A stretch of DNA of 37,946 bases from NCBI GenBank assembly GCA_022539475.1, contig VCMS01000382.1, forward strand, positions 77,500 to 115,445. The letters run 5' to 3'. The notes beneath the pieces were generated by a model. That model saw only the letters and a list, made by a program, of their open reading frames with translations, had not been told where the DNA came from and did no database searches. Positions within the stretch are counted from its first letter, which is position 1, and every line of letters begins with the position of its first letter. Origin of the DNA: Gracilaria domingensis. Its lineage: Eukaryota; Rhodophyta; Florideophyceae; Gracilariales; Gracilariaceae. Below are positions 30,064 through 37,946 of the stretch, piece by piece. A program made the position numbers and the translations under genes.

Positions 30064-31243
30064 ATACATCTCAAGTAAAATTTAGGCTTGTCGGGCTGTC
30101 TTTTCAACTTTCCGAACATGTGGAGTACTTCGCACAAGCGACGTCATCTTTGCAGTTGACGTCGGTCTATCAGAAACTCAAAACTCATCGTGGTTTTCAG
30201 CTGAATACCTAGGATATTGGCTACAGTTGAGCATTACCTTTTGAGGTGCACAACGAGAACCTTTTCTCGACCCTTTTCTTGTCTGTTCTAAGTGATCGAC
30301 AGGATCTAGCTGTTAGTACGTTCATTACAAAATGTTTTGAAAAGGTTTTGGCCTTTCTCATGAAAGAACGCTTCATTCAATAGGAAACGTTCTACGGCTT
30401 GCCGTAATTAGGCTGTTAAACCCATAAAGGGAGAGAAAGGCTGCATGGCTACCAGGTCCATGTTCTTTGACAGGCTCGGCCTATGATATATTTAAAACAA
30501 TGATGCGGGTTTTAACTCTGATCTGGCACAAACAGAGAAATAAAACGTGTCCAGTTCAAGCCCCATACATGAGAGATATTTACATAGCCCTCCCTCTCAC
30601 AGTCTCCGGAACCAGCCTTTGACCATGTCGGCAACATAAGCACCGACGCCCACGGGTGCGTACCTCCCCTAACACGGGGATGGTCGAGACCCATTTCGTG
30701 TTTCGCCATTTATGACCGTTGACCCCTTCAAAAAAATTACTGAATTTGAAAGGACGCGGCCGCTCTTGCCCGAAACACGAAATGGGTTTTGGCCATGTCC
30801 GGCGACATGAGCTTCAATCCCTGACTCTGAAAATGTGCTCCACGAGTGGTAATATCTATATGTTTGAACTCTTCTTGAAGCGTGAACATGATATGCGAGT
30901 CATTTCGTACAAAGTGTATTTATTGAAAGTTCTAGAGCTTTTCATTGTATTGAGACAATCTATTAAACGTCCACTACTTTGGACTACAACCGGTTAATTC
31001 AAGATGCATATTTGTCTTCGAGCGCGGATCCGTTTCCCACGACCATCCGTTTTTGAACTTCAAAAGATTCAAATCTCCTTCTTCTGTTTTTGTTTCATGT
31101 ACGCAGGCGACTGACGTCTTCCAGGACTAGCGATTGCAGTCTGTGCCTCTCAACCTTTCCTCTACTCGTGGTGGCCCACAATTCCTGCTCTTCCAATTGT
31201 TTCTGGCACATCCATTGCTCCGAAACGAAACCTATTTCTCAGC
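30064..31243. other. Intergenic DNA with a diverged foldback element
   Basis: About 1.2 kb separates the dioxygenase and methyltransferase genes. It contains the old foldback copy at 30621-30813. No gene is supported. A pyrimidine-rich stretch precedes the ATG at 31244. Confidence 0.6.
30621..30813 (+). mobile_element. Foldback element, diverged copy D
   Basis: The arms CCCATTTCGTGTTTCGCC (from 30690) and GCCCGAAACACGAAATGGG (ending 30786) match the other copies, with a changed interior. Here the word CCATGTCSGGCRACATRAGC occurs on both sides (30622 and 30793), whereas in the other copies it is only on the right. The GC-rich second module is missing. It sits between the two putative modification genes. 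Confidence 0.75.
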
Positions 31244-34200
31244 ATGCAGCGCCGGCAGCCAAAGATGTCGAAGATGGCCCAAGCTGTTGCCCTGATTATT
31301 GCCTGCCGGGATGAATGGCACCGACAAAATCCTGAAGAAACTGTTCGGAACAAGTTGTTCGGTTCGTTCAAGAAATGGCTCGTGTCCTTGGAAGAAACAA
31401 GAAGAAGTTCCTCCACAGTTACCCCAATGCCTTCGCCTGTTCGGCAATTATTTTCCCTTCTCTTCGGTGGAAACGATACAAACAACTACGCTCTCTCGTC
31501 GTTTAAAGCTAAGTTCAATAATCAGGCCATGGAGTTTTATCGTATTGCCTTTGCTGCAGATTTTCGTGACGGTGAAACAGATGAAAGGGTCCGTTCCTTA
31601 ATACTGTTTCTCTGCAACAAACCTGAGTTGCGCTTCGCATTCACCACACTGCTCACCCCCTTCTTCACTGCCTCTCCATTTAATCCTTCAAAACCTCCGA
31701 TTCGTGCCCAAAGAAGTGTGTTTCGCACCAATTACTCGACCAGATTCGAACAGATGCTTTATATCACAGCGTTGGCACATGCTCTCAACTCTCGCCCGTC
31801 TATTCCCAAACTAAGCACTGTGGGCAGAATGGAAGCACAGCGAATTGGGAAGGCCGTGCAAATTATCACTCGCGGGTGGGATGTCTTCTCCGCGTTTCTT
31901 GGTTTCAGGAGCATTGAAGATTTATCGTTCTCGTATCTGACAATTGATGCCTCGGAGTTGAAGTACAAGGTTGTCGAATCGCGAAACACCGGGTTTGTTC
32001 CCTCCTCACGAAAAAGCTCTCTCAATATCCCTCCTAAACTATCAAACAGCAAAGATGATATTGACACCATTCCTTTCGCTCTTAATGAAGAAACGGATAA
32101 ACACATTCGCACGTTCCTTCACGATTTTCTTTCGGATATTTACGGAAGCGTTGAACAAAGCAGCCTCTACACTGCACCGGAAGAAGAGCCTTATCCTCCT
32201 TTTGAGAATTTCAAGCCCCTTAATGTGCAAAACGAAGGACCCAGCGGCTCAAGTGAATCACCGTACTCTCAACTCGGGCGTCTCCCTAACCGGTTTCAAA
32301 ATCTCTCCGTGAACATGACTTTAACTATCAAAATGGCAGTATCTACAATTCAAGGAGGTGTGTCGCATCAAGTGCTTACTGGTGGCCAAGATGAGTTGCC
32401 TCTTAGACGTCGCCCTTCGGATTCAGATATATCTCTCCAGCCAAAACGGAAACGAAGGAAAGTTGTTCCTTCTAGAAGTCGTACTCTTCCAGCTTTAGAA
32501 GGTGAATCCTTGAATTCGACTGGCCTTGCACCACTTTTGGCTTCAAGTACGACGCCCGTCGACAGTGGGCTTCGACGTCGCTCCTTGGCCAGACTTCTGG
32601 AAACACGCAAGACTCCGGCTTTTGAAGGTAGTGGTCAAGCAACGCAATCTGGCAGTGATAGCTCTCTGCAAACCGCTGGAAATAAGGATGAGCTTTTGGA
32701 GGCCTTCAAGACTTTGGAGAGTGAAATGGAGAGCCAATGCGTTATCATGGACATAGAGTTCGAGAAGTTTTCAGAAGAATTGGAACTTTTGTTCGCTGAA
32801 GCTAAAGTTCTTGGCAACACTCAGTTCATCTGCATTGAACCGCCTTACAACAAGCTCAATGCTGATCATGAAAAGCTAAGCTACAAGCAAATGCGAAAAG
32901 TGGTACGGCTGATCGGAAGACTGCTCCGGCCAGGAGGTCACGCAATAATACTCTGCCCCTTTTCCGAGGCCAGTACATGGATCGAACTTTGTCAGACTTC
33001 TGGAAAGAATAGTGCAAATTCTGATGAAGATGAAAGCGATGATGACGAAGATGATGACGATGAAAGTGAGGAAAGTGATGATAGTGATGATTCTGCTTCG
33101 TCCTCAGAATCATCATCGCCTGAAGCTGATCAAAACGCAACTAACCCTGCGTTCACAGTCGATCCAACCCCAATCGTTCTCTCTTGGCATCCATCTTCTA
33201 ATAAGAATAATGCCTCACGACGGAGTAGTTCGCTGCTAGTCGACATGAACGAGTATGCCGTCCACCTCAAGAAAAACGGCCTTGCGCAGGAAGAGGAAGG
33301 CAGAATGGTTAACACGCACAAAAACTTCAACTATGTGGGCTCTTCATTTCCCCCATGGAAAAATCAAGTCAACAACATCAAGGATATTGCTCCTCATGAG
33401 CAGGTGCGAGTGTTAGCTCAATCTTCAGGACAAGCAGTCAACCCAAACAAGAGAAAGACGAACTTGCTCCGTCCAGAACAGAAGCCTATCGCATTAATGC
33501 AAGAACTGATATCCCGATATACCCAGCCAGGTGACATTGTGGTGGACTTCTTCGGTGGAACGTTCTCAACAGCTATTGCACCCTTTAGCCTTCCCCAACA
33601 CCGAAGATTTTTTGGGTGCGAGAAGGACCGCTCTTGTTATGCAGCAGCAAGGATAAATCTTCTCCTGGCTTTTGCAAGAACGATTGTCTCGCGGACGAAC
33701 GACATTCAACCATCTCCTGCAATGTTTCAAGTGTGTTCCATGCTCGTCAAGGATATGCATTCTTTGAACCTTCGTAACGTTCCCCTTCCTGGAAATATTT
33801 CAATCCGCAACACGAAGACATCCGGTTCGTTCGCGAAGGGTAAGAAGTGGAGGCCTCCTTCTGATTATCCTCCCTACCAGGCTTTTCCAGCTCATATCCT
33901 TACTTCGCTGGGTTCTTTATGGAACGATGTGTCCTTCATTAAGACCTCAACGGGCACCGCCTTCCAAGCGTGGCCCAGACCATACCAAGGTCTCCTGCAG
34001 CAAGTGGATATACCAAATTTGCTTGTCATCGACGGTGCCGCTAACAATTTGTTTACCGCGAAAAGCACTATTAAGCATCCGTTCGCAGGAAATGGTGTCT
34101 TTGCAAGCAAGTCTTTTTCCAAAGGTGAACGGGTTTGTTCTTACTATGGAACTATTGTGTATCACAATCTCAATGCTCGCCATAACTCACCCGCTTCATC

Positions 34201-34627
34201 CGCTTCCTCTTGCAATCATGTATATGGCGAAGGTGTTCTTGGTGTTTCCTGCAGTCGTTTTGCCGAATACGCAATTCAGATCGACTGCAGAGATCCGGGA
34301 TTCTCGCAAACGACGGAAATGGACAGCGGAATGAAGGCTGTATACATCGTTCCTTACAAATTTTGCATTGGTGCATACATCAACCATTTTGATTACGACC
34401 ATCTCGATGAAGAGTATCAAGCTTCAAAGAATGATGAGCATTTCAAAAGGGTACATCTTCGTAAGCCAAACGTTGAGTTCAGGCTACTGAATGAACGAGT
34501 CATTCACCCGCAGAGCCTAATCAATCCTTCTCTTGTTACAGTGGTTGCATCCCAAACTATTAACCCTGGCGATGAACTGTTTGCCAACTATGACAAGCAT
34601 GATTTTGTGACTAGTACATCCAAATAA
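31244..34627 (+). CDS. DNA amino-methyltransferase (beta class) fused to a SET domain, 1127 aa
   Basis: The start is ATG 31244, open to TAA. Residues 1-500 are unassigned, with a helical first 300 and a basic patch (QPKRKRRKVVPSR, near 400). Methyltransferase motif IV is IEPPYNKL (EPPYN at 532-536), followed by LLRPGGHAIILCPFSE. An acidic Asp/Glu/Ser insert fills about 592-630. Then come a motif X-like segment (LRPEQKPIALMQELISRY) and motif I IVVDFFGGTFSTAIA (Asp768), followed by RRFFGCEKD. The order IV-X-I is that of beta-class N6A/N4C enzymes (N6_N4_Mtase). Glu replaces the usual D/N/S before PPY, and Phe replaces one Gly of motif I, so activity is not certain. At 940-1120 a SET domain shows GNGVFASKSFSKGE (GxG at 949-951), AYINH (Asn1047-His1048, followed by F, not S) and ELFANYDKHD (Tyr1116). 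SET domains methylate lysines, commonly in histones. Nuclear location is inferred. Confidence 0.85.
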   Translation: MQRRQPKMSKMAQAVALIIACRDEWHRQNPEETVRNKLFGSFKKWLVSLEETRRSSSTVTPMPSPVRQLFSLLFGGNDTNNYALSSFKAKFNNQAMEFYRIAFAADFRDGETDERVRSLILFLCNKPELRFAFTTLLTPFFTASPFNPSKPPIRAQRSVFRTNYSTRFEQMLYITALAHALNSRPSIPKLSTVGRMEAQRIGKAVQIITRGWDVFSAFLGFRSIEDLSFSYLTIDASELKYKVVESRNTGFVPSSRKSSLNIPPKLSNSKDDIDTIPFALNEETDKHIRTFLHDFLSDIYGSVEQSSLYTAPEEEPYPPFENFKPLNVQNEGPSGSSESPYSQLGRLPNRFQNLSVNMTLTIKMAVSTIQGGVSHQVLTGGQDELPLRRRPSDSDISLQPKRKRRKVVPSRSRTLPALEGESLNSTGLAPLLASSTTPVDSGLRRRSLARLLETRKTPAFEGSGQATQSGSDSSLQTAGNKDELLEAFKTLESEMESQCVIMDIEFEKFSEELELLFAEAKVLGNTQFICIEPPYNKLNADHEKLSYKQMRKVVRLIGRLLRPGGHAIILCPFSEASTWIELCQTSGKNSANSDEDESDDDEDDDDESEESDDSDDSASSSESSSPEADQNATNPAFTVDPTPIVLSWHPSSNKNNASRRSSSLLVDMNEYAVHLKKNGLAQEEEGRMVNTHKNFNYVGSSFPPWKNQVNNIKDIAPHEQVRVLAQSSGQAVNPNKRKTNLLRPEQKPIALMQELISRYTQPGDIVVDFFGGTFSTAIAPFSLPQHRRFFGCEKDRSCYAAARINLLLAFARTIVSRTNDIQPSPAMFQVCSMLVKDMHSLNLRNVPLPGNISIRNTKTSGSFAKGKKWRPPSDYPPYQAFPAHILTSLGSLWNDVSFIKTSTGTAFQAWPRPYQGLLQQVDIPNLLVIDGAANNLFTAKSTIKHPFAGNGVFASKSFSKGERVCSYYGTIVYHNLNARHNSPASSASSCNHVYGEGVLGVSCSRFAEYAIQIDCRDPGFSQTTEMDSGMKAVYIVPYKFCIGAYINHFDYDHLDEEYQASKNDEHFKRVHLRKPNVEFRLLNERVIHPQSLINPSLVTVVASQTINPGDELFANYDKHDFVTSTSK

Positions 34628-35725
34628 ATGATGGCTACCATTCTATTCTACTTACATAATATCTAAAGGATAGAGTTCACTCGCTACCAAAGTTGTGATG
34701 CGAACCCATCAAAACTGGCGCGTAGAAATGATTATACGTTTTGCAGAGAAGAACCTAACGTAGTCCAATTACTTCTTCCAGTACGATCATTCGAATACAT
34801 GTACGCATTGTTAGCATTCTCGACATCAAAATCGAACGACTACGTCGGGGGTCCTAGACGATTTGATTGATTTAATTCACGGGAAGTACTCAAGCAATTG
34901 GTGCATATCTTGCTACATGGATACATTCTTGACATGAAAATTGTATGTATCATAGATTCACAATGAATCTATGCTCGGCGCTGTGGCGGTTTGGCTCGGC
35001 GATGTCTTTCGGTGTACTGTCGTACATGAAGTCACTTTGAAATTGAGTCTACGGCGCTGTGGCGGGCTGGCGAAGGGATCCCCTAGCTCGCCGCCAGACA
35101 CGCCGCGGCAGCCCCTAAAAGTGAAGTAGACTCTATGTCAACGCGAGGATCCCCTAGCTCGCCGCCAGACACGCCGCGGCAGCCCCTAAAAGTGAAGTAG
35201 ACTCTATGTCAACGCGAGTTCATGTATACCGAACGACATCGACGGATGTGCTGATTTGCGGCGAAGCCAGTAGAATGCCATAGAAAGATGTCTTGAGTCG
35301 CGGCTGCGGCGGAGGTGCTGGGGTGTCGTAGAAAGATGTGCTGAGTTGCGGCGAAGGCGTGGGATGGGATGCTATATCGAGGATTACGTAGGATCTAAAG
35401 CCTGTGCACACCCTGACTGAGTTTCAGAAGTTTACAAGTGTAGAGTAGCATTTCGGACTAATATAAAACCTGGAACTATCGTCTAGGACACATGAATTAT
35501 ACACGTGTAAAAGAACGGCGTTCTTCGCCACGCAAATCTTACATATACCACGTGCTTGAAATCCGGTACTCTTCAGCCGATTCCATCTCTATAACAAGGG
35601 GCAATCTCTCCAACTTTTCTTTACTTCCTTGTCTTTGTATACCATTCCTCTCCTTCATTTTCGTTACAACGCTCTGAATATCCGTCCTTCTATTGTCTCG
35701 CTTCGGCTTGATTGTCCGCAACGAA
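34628..35725. other. Intergenic DNA with short tandem repeats
   Basis: No gene is supported. It holds the 71-bp tandem duplication at 35076-35217, recurring GGCGCTGTGGCGG words (about 34978 and 35054), and a roughly 57-bp imperfect repeat with ATAGAAAGATGT / GTAGAAAGATGT (about 35280 and 35337). Confidence 0.6.
35076..35217. repeat. 71-bp direct tandem duplication
   Basis: The unit GGATCCCCTAGCTCGCCGCC and onward occurs at 35076-35146 and 35147-35217 and reads as identical. It lies between the methyltransferase-SET gene and the next gene. Confidence 0.93.
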
Positions 35726-37525
35726 ATGCTTTGCCAGCTACGAGATGTTCGCGGGACGAATACACGGGTTCGACTCGGCTTTCTTCTCCAATATGACGAT
35801 AAGATTCGCACGACCTCTGAACTCACCTACCCGTGTTGCGCATCATTTTCTTTGAACATGAAAAGAGTACTGCGCGGTGAGAGCTTTCCGTCAATGATAT
35901 TCATCTCGTTTGGCGAGTCTGGTACTCTTACTTTCTTTACTGGATACGTTAAGAAAACCGTTCTGGGTTTACGATTCATCTCAAGATTAACCGCATCGGA
36001 TACCGAAATCTTCGAAATGGAATTTTCGGGCCTAGAGGACAGCAACAAACAAATCTTGGATGAAGCTCTTAAGACGAAACCAGAATATCTACCGACTTTG
36101 GTACCGAAAACCGGGAAGTTTGAGCTTCAAATGGCATCGAGAGCCATTACGGAAGGCAATGTAAGCCCAGGAAACTCCTGCGCTAAGTATTGGTGTTCTT
36201 GCTTGGTGTTAAGCCGCATCATTTGTACTATGCAGCACGTTGCGGTGCTTTCTCACAAGGAAGATGATATGAGCAATTACGTTCCGGATTCTTTCGAAGT
36301 TGGTGTCGATTGTGGCCGCAGTAAGGGAATCGACTATTGGTGGATGTGGTACCCAAGCCCCAAACCATACTCACTTCGCTCATGGTTAGAGTACTTGAAA
36401 CATGGAGAGGACTATGATTCCAGTTCTGTTGTTGAACATAGTCCTCTTCTTGAAGGCTTCTATCGTTTCCGAATCACTAAGTTTTTCAAGGACCGATCGC
36501 ACAAAATGGTTTCTATTCGCTTCGATGATGAGAGAAACTCGGAAGTAGATGCGTATCTAGATGAATTTGTGCGGACCGCAATGAAGAACAAAACGTTTTA
36601 CTTCTCTAACGAGAATGAAAATCGAACCAAACTCGTACTCTCACTTCCGATATGTCTATCGCTTCCGGAAGATCACACAATCGGTTTTCAAAAATTGGGA
36701 TTCGGTGGTCTAAGCCAGATGATTTCTGCCTTTTTACTTCCTCCTTGTAAGAAGAGTAATGTCACATTTGAAAACGTCGCTAGCGGCTACTATGGCCCAG
36801 TGCGCTCTGGGGCGATACAAAAGTCCATAACTGGGGAGAAGACGAAGACTGAGAAACTAAAAGTACCGAACTGGGCTTCGAATGTACTCTCCTACATTGA
36901 CAATGACTCCTTTGAGAATCTAGCATCGCTGGCAGACATGGATATTGTGGAAGATTTTAAGATTCCAGGATTCCCGTGCTTGGCTCCCGACGAAGAAGAT
37001 CAGTCTGTGCAGGAAGGGGTAGACCGCTCTCCGACAGGTGATGATAAAATCGTGAGCGGTGACGAAGGCAAGAAAAAAGCAACGGCCTCCGGAGAAGAAA
37101 CTCGTGTTGCACACAAAGATTCTGGAAGCAAAAGTCAAACCCCTGAGCCTGAACCTATCATCTGTGATCCTCAGGTTGCAGAATCCAAACCATTCTCTCG
37201 TGATTCTACGGCAGATGGAACCGCAAAACCTCCTCGCCTTCGATCCGTTAGATTTGACCTCAAGGAGAATAAATCTTCTGGGAGACCTTCAAAACAAGTG
37301 AGTGAGGATCATGCTGGTAAGGTGAAACAAGGCAGTGGCACAAAAGGGCGTGAGGATATGAAAGGTTCGGAGAAGAATAAAAAAGCTGAAGGCGGTATGG
37401 AAGTGGCAAACGTGGACGGGGATGAAGATTCGGAGGTTGCTTTTGATGCGTTTAATGAAGAAAGCACTAATAAGCTGAAGGAAAACATACGTAATTTGAA
37501 GCGTAACAAAAACAAATCGAAGTAA
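35726..37525 (+). CDS. Unknown protein with globular N-terminus and charged disordered tail, about 599 aa
   Basis: The frame is open from 35678. The first ATG is at 35726 (LRDVRGTNTRVRLGFLLQYD follows). An upstream exon is possible because the region before it is pyrimidine-rich. Residues 1-420 look globular with alternating strands and helices (VRLGFLLQYDD; FEVGVDCGRSKGIDYWWMWY; GFYRFRITKFFKD; TKLVLSLPICLSLPED). From about 430 the protein turns into an acidic and Lys-rich disordered tail ending in NLKRNKNKSK. No family is recognised. The tail style resembles those of the preceding ORFs, which suggests a nuclear protein in the same gene group (inference). Its stop is 14 bases from the stop of the convergent gene on the right. 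Confidence 0.72.
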   Translation: MLCQLRDVRGTNTRVRLGFLLQYDDKIRTTSELTYPCCASFSLNMKRVLRGESFPSMIFISFGESGTLTFFTGYVKKTVLGLRFISRLTASDTEIFEMEFSGLEDSNKQILDEALKTKPEYLPTLVPKTGKFELQMASRAITEGNVSPGNSCAKYWCSCLVLSRIICTMQHVAVLSHKEDDMSNYVPDSFEVGVDCGRSKGIDYWWMWYPSPKPYSLRSWLEYLKHGEDYDSSSVVEHSPLLEGFYRFRITKFFKDRSHKMVSIRFDDERNSEVDAYLDEFVRTAMKNKTFYFSNENENRTKLVLSLPICLSLPEDHTIGFQKLGFGGLSQMISAFLLPPCKKSNVTFENVASGYYGPVRSGAIQKSITGEKTKTEKLKVPNWASNVLSYIDNDSFENLASLADMDIVEDFKIPGFPCLAPDEEDQSVQEGVDRSPTGDDKIVSGDEGKKKATASGEETRVAHKDSGSKSQTPEPEPIICDPQVAESKPFSRDSTADGTAKPPRLRSVRFDLKENKSSGRPSKQVSEDHAGKVKQGSGTKGREDMKGSEKNKKAEGGMEVANVDGDEDSEVAFDAFNEESTNKLKENIRNLKRNKNKSK

Positions 37526-37539
37526 AGAAACACGGTGCT

Positions 37540-37946
37540 CTACTTCTTCACTTTTTTCCCCTTGTCATTAATGTTTTTTGTTGGGGCTGAACGCTTTCGG
37601 TCGGCACCGGGCACCATCTTCAACGCAAATGTAAGATCCACCATTTCCTTTATGTTTGCCGATGAATCTTGCTTTAGCTTGTTCACAATGGTATTCGGCA
37701 GCTTCCTCTTCCCAGGATCACTATCTTTTTCAAACTTTTTGATCTCGTCTCCAGAGATCTTTGAGCGTATCGGTCCGTAAATTCCGTTCGGAATAAGGTC
37801 GGATGGAAAAATGACCAGATCCACCAAAGATTGGAGTCCTGAAGAACCCCAAGCATTTACCCCTTTGCATCCTTTATCATTCTCGAAGCGGATATGAAGC
37901 GGGATTGCGTGAGTTATTCTAGCTCTCTTGTGCCACTTTTCGTTAA
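37540..37946 (-). CDS. Partial unknown protein, 5' end beyond the window
   Basis: The minus frame is open from the right edge to the stop at 37540, about 134 codons. The visible part contains AIPLHIRFENDKGCKGVNAW, then VDLVIFPSDLIPNGIYGPIR, a Lys-rich helix region, and a basic tail (KGKKVKK). The in-frame TTG at 37827 is not a believable start because good coding sequence continues upstream of it. It faces the 599-codon gene tail to tail. No family is recognised. Confidence 0.6.
   Translation of the reverse strand, partial: NEKWHKRARITHAIPLHIRFENDKGCKGVNAWGSSGLQSLVDLVIFPSDLIPNGIYGPIRSKISGDEIKKFEKDSDPGKRKLPNTIVNKLKQDSSANIKEMVDLTFALKMVPGADRKRSAPTKNINDKGKKVKK

Noticed and set aside
25677..37946. 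Reading the block as an endogenous giant-virus segment
   Set aside because: No capsid, packaging ATPase, polymerase or other viral hallmark is visible, so the idea is unsupported within this window.

Overview
This is a eukaryotic nuclear genomic window. It holds a Ty3/gypsy chromovirus and a Ty1/copia remnant, a long satellite array, foldback (MITE-like) repeats, and sparse genes with eukaryotic domains (SET, casein-kinase-like, chromodomain). Bacterial-style operons and ribosome binding sites are absent. Long, nearly intronless genes among degenerate retroelements would fit a red alga or another compact-gene protist, but that is inference and the species cannot be fixed from sequence alone.

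Layout. 1-5867: 3' part of a decayed Ty3/gypsy chromovirus (protease, RT, RNase H, integrase, chromodomain, PPT, start of the 3' LTR) with frameshifts and stops. 5868-10110: tandem satellite, units of about 180-220 bp, many carrying a 17-bp palindrome, with a recent 375-bp higher-order repeat near its end. 10111-18285: gene-sparse DNA with a 116-aa coiled-coil protein (-), a casein-kinase-like pseudokinase (-), a multi-pass membrane protein (+), a 28-bp minisatellite and a small basic protein (-). 18286-25676: repeat-rich DNA with three good copies of a foldback element, a broken copia pol remnant followed directly by a 127-nt near-perfect hairpin, and a GC-rich block.

25677-37946: a block of intact, mostly co-oriented genes unlike the surrounding debris. 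Three overlapping frames (25677-30063) appear to encode one large nuclear protein: a ParB/Srx-like domain, a Lys/Arg-rich nuclear signal, and a PhyH-type 2-oxoglutarate/Fe(II) dioxygenase domain. Next is a 1127-aa ORF that fuses a beta-class (PF01555-like) DNA amino-methyltransferase to a C-terminal SET domain. Then come a 599-codon protein of unknown function with a disordered charged tail, and a convergent gene that runs off the right edge.

The most interesting hypothesis is that 25.7-34.6 kb encodes a linked chromatin and DNA modification module: a DNA-directed ParB-like/dioxygenase protein next to a single polypeptide able in principle to write both DNA and histone methylation. Domain calls rest on motifs read by eye. 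Their functional coupling, and whether the block belongs to a mobile element, are inference.
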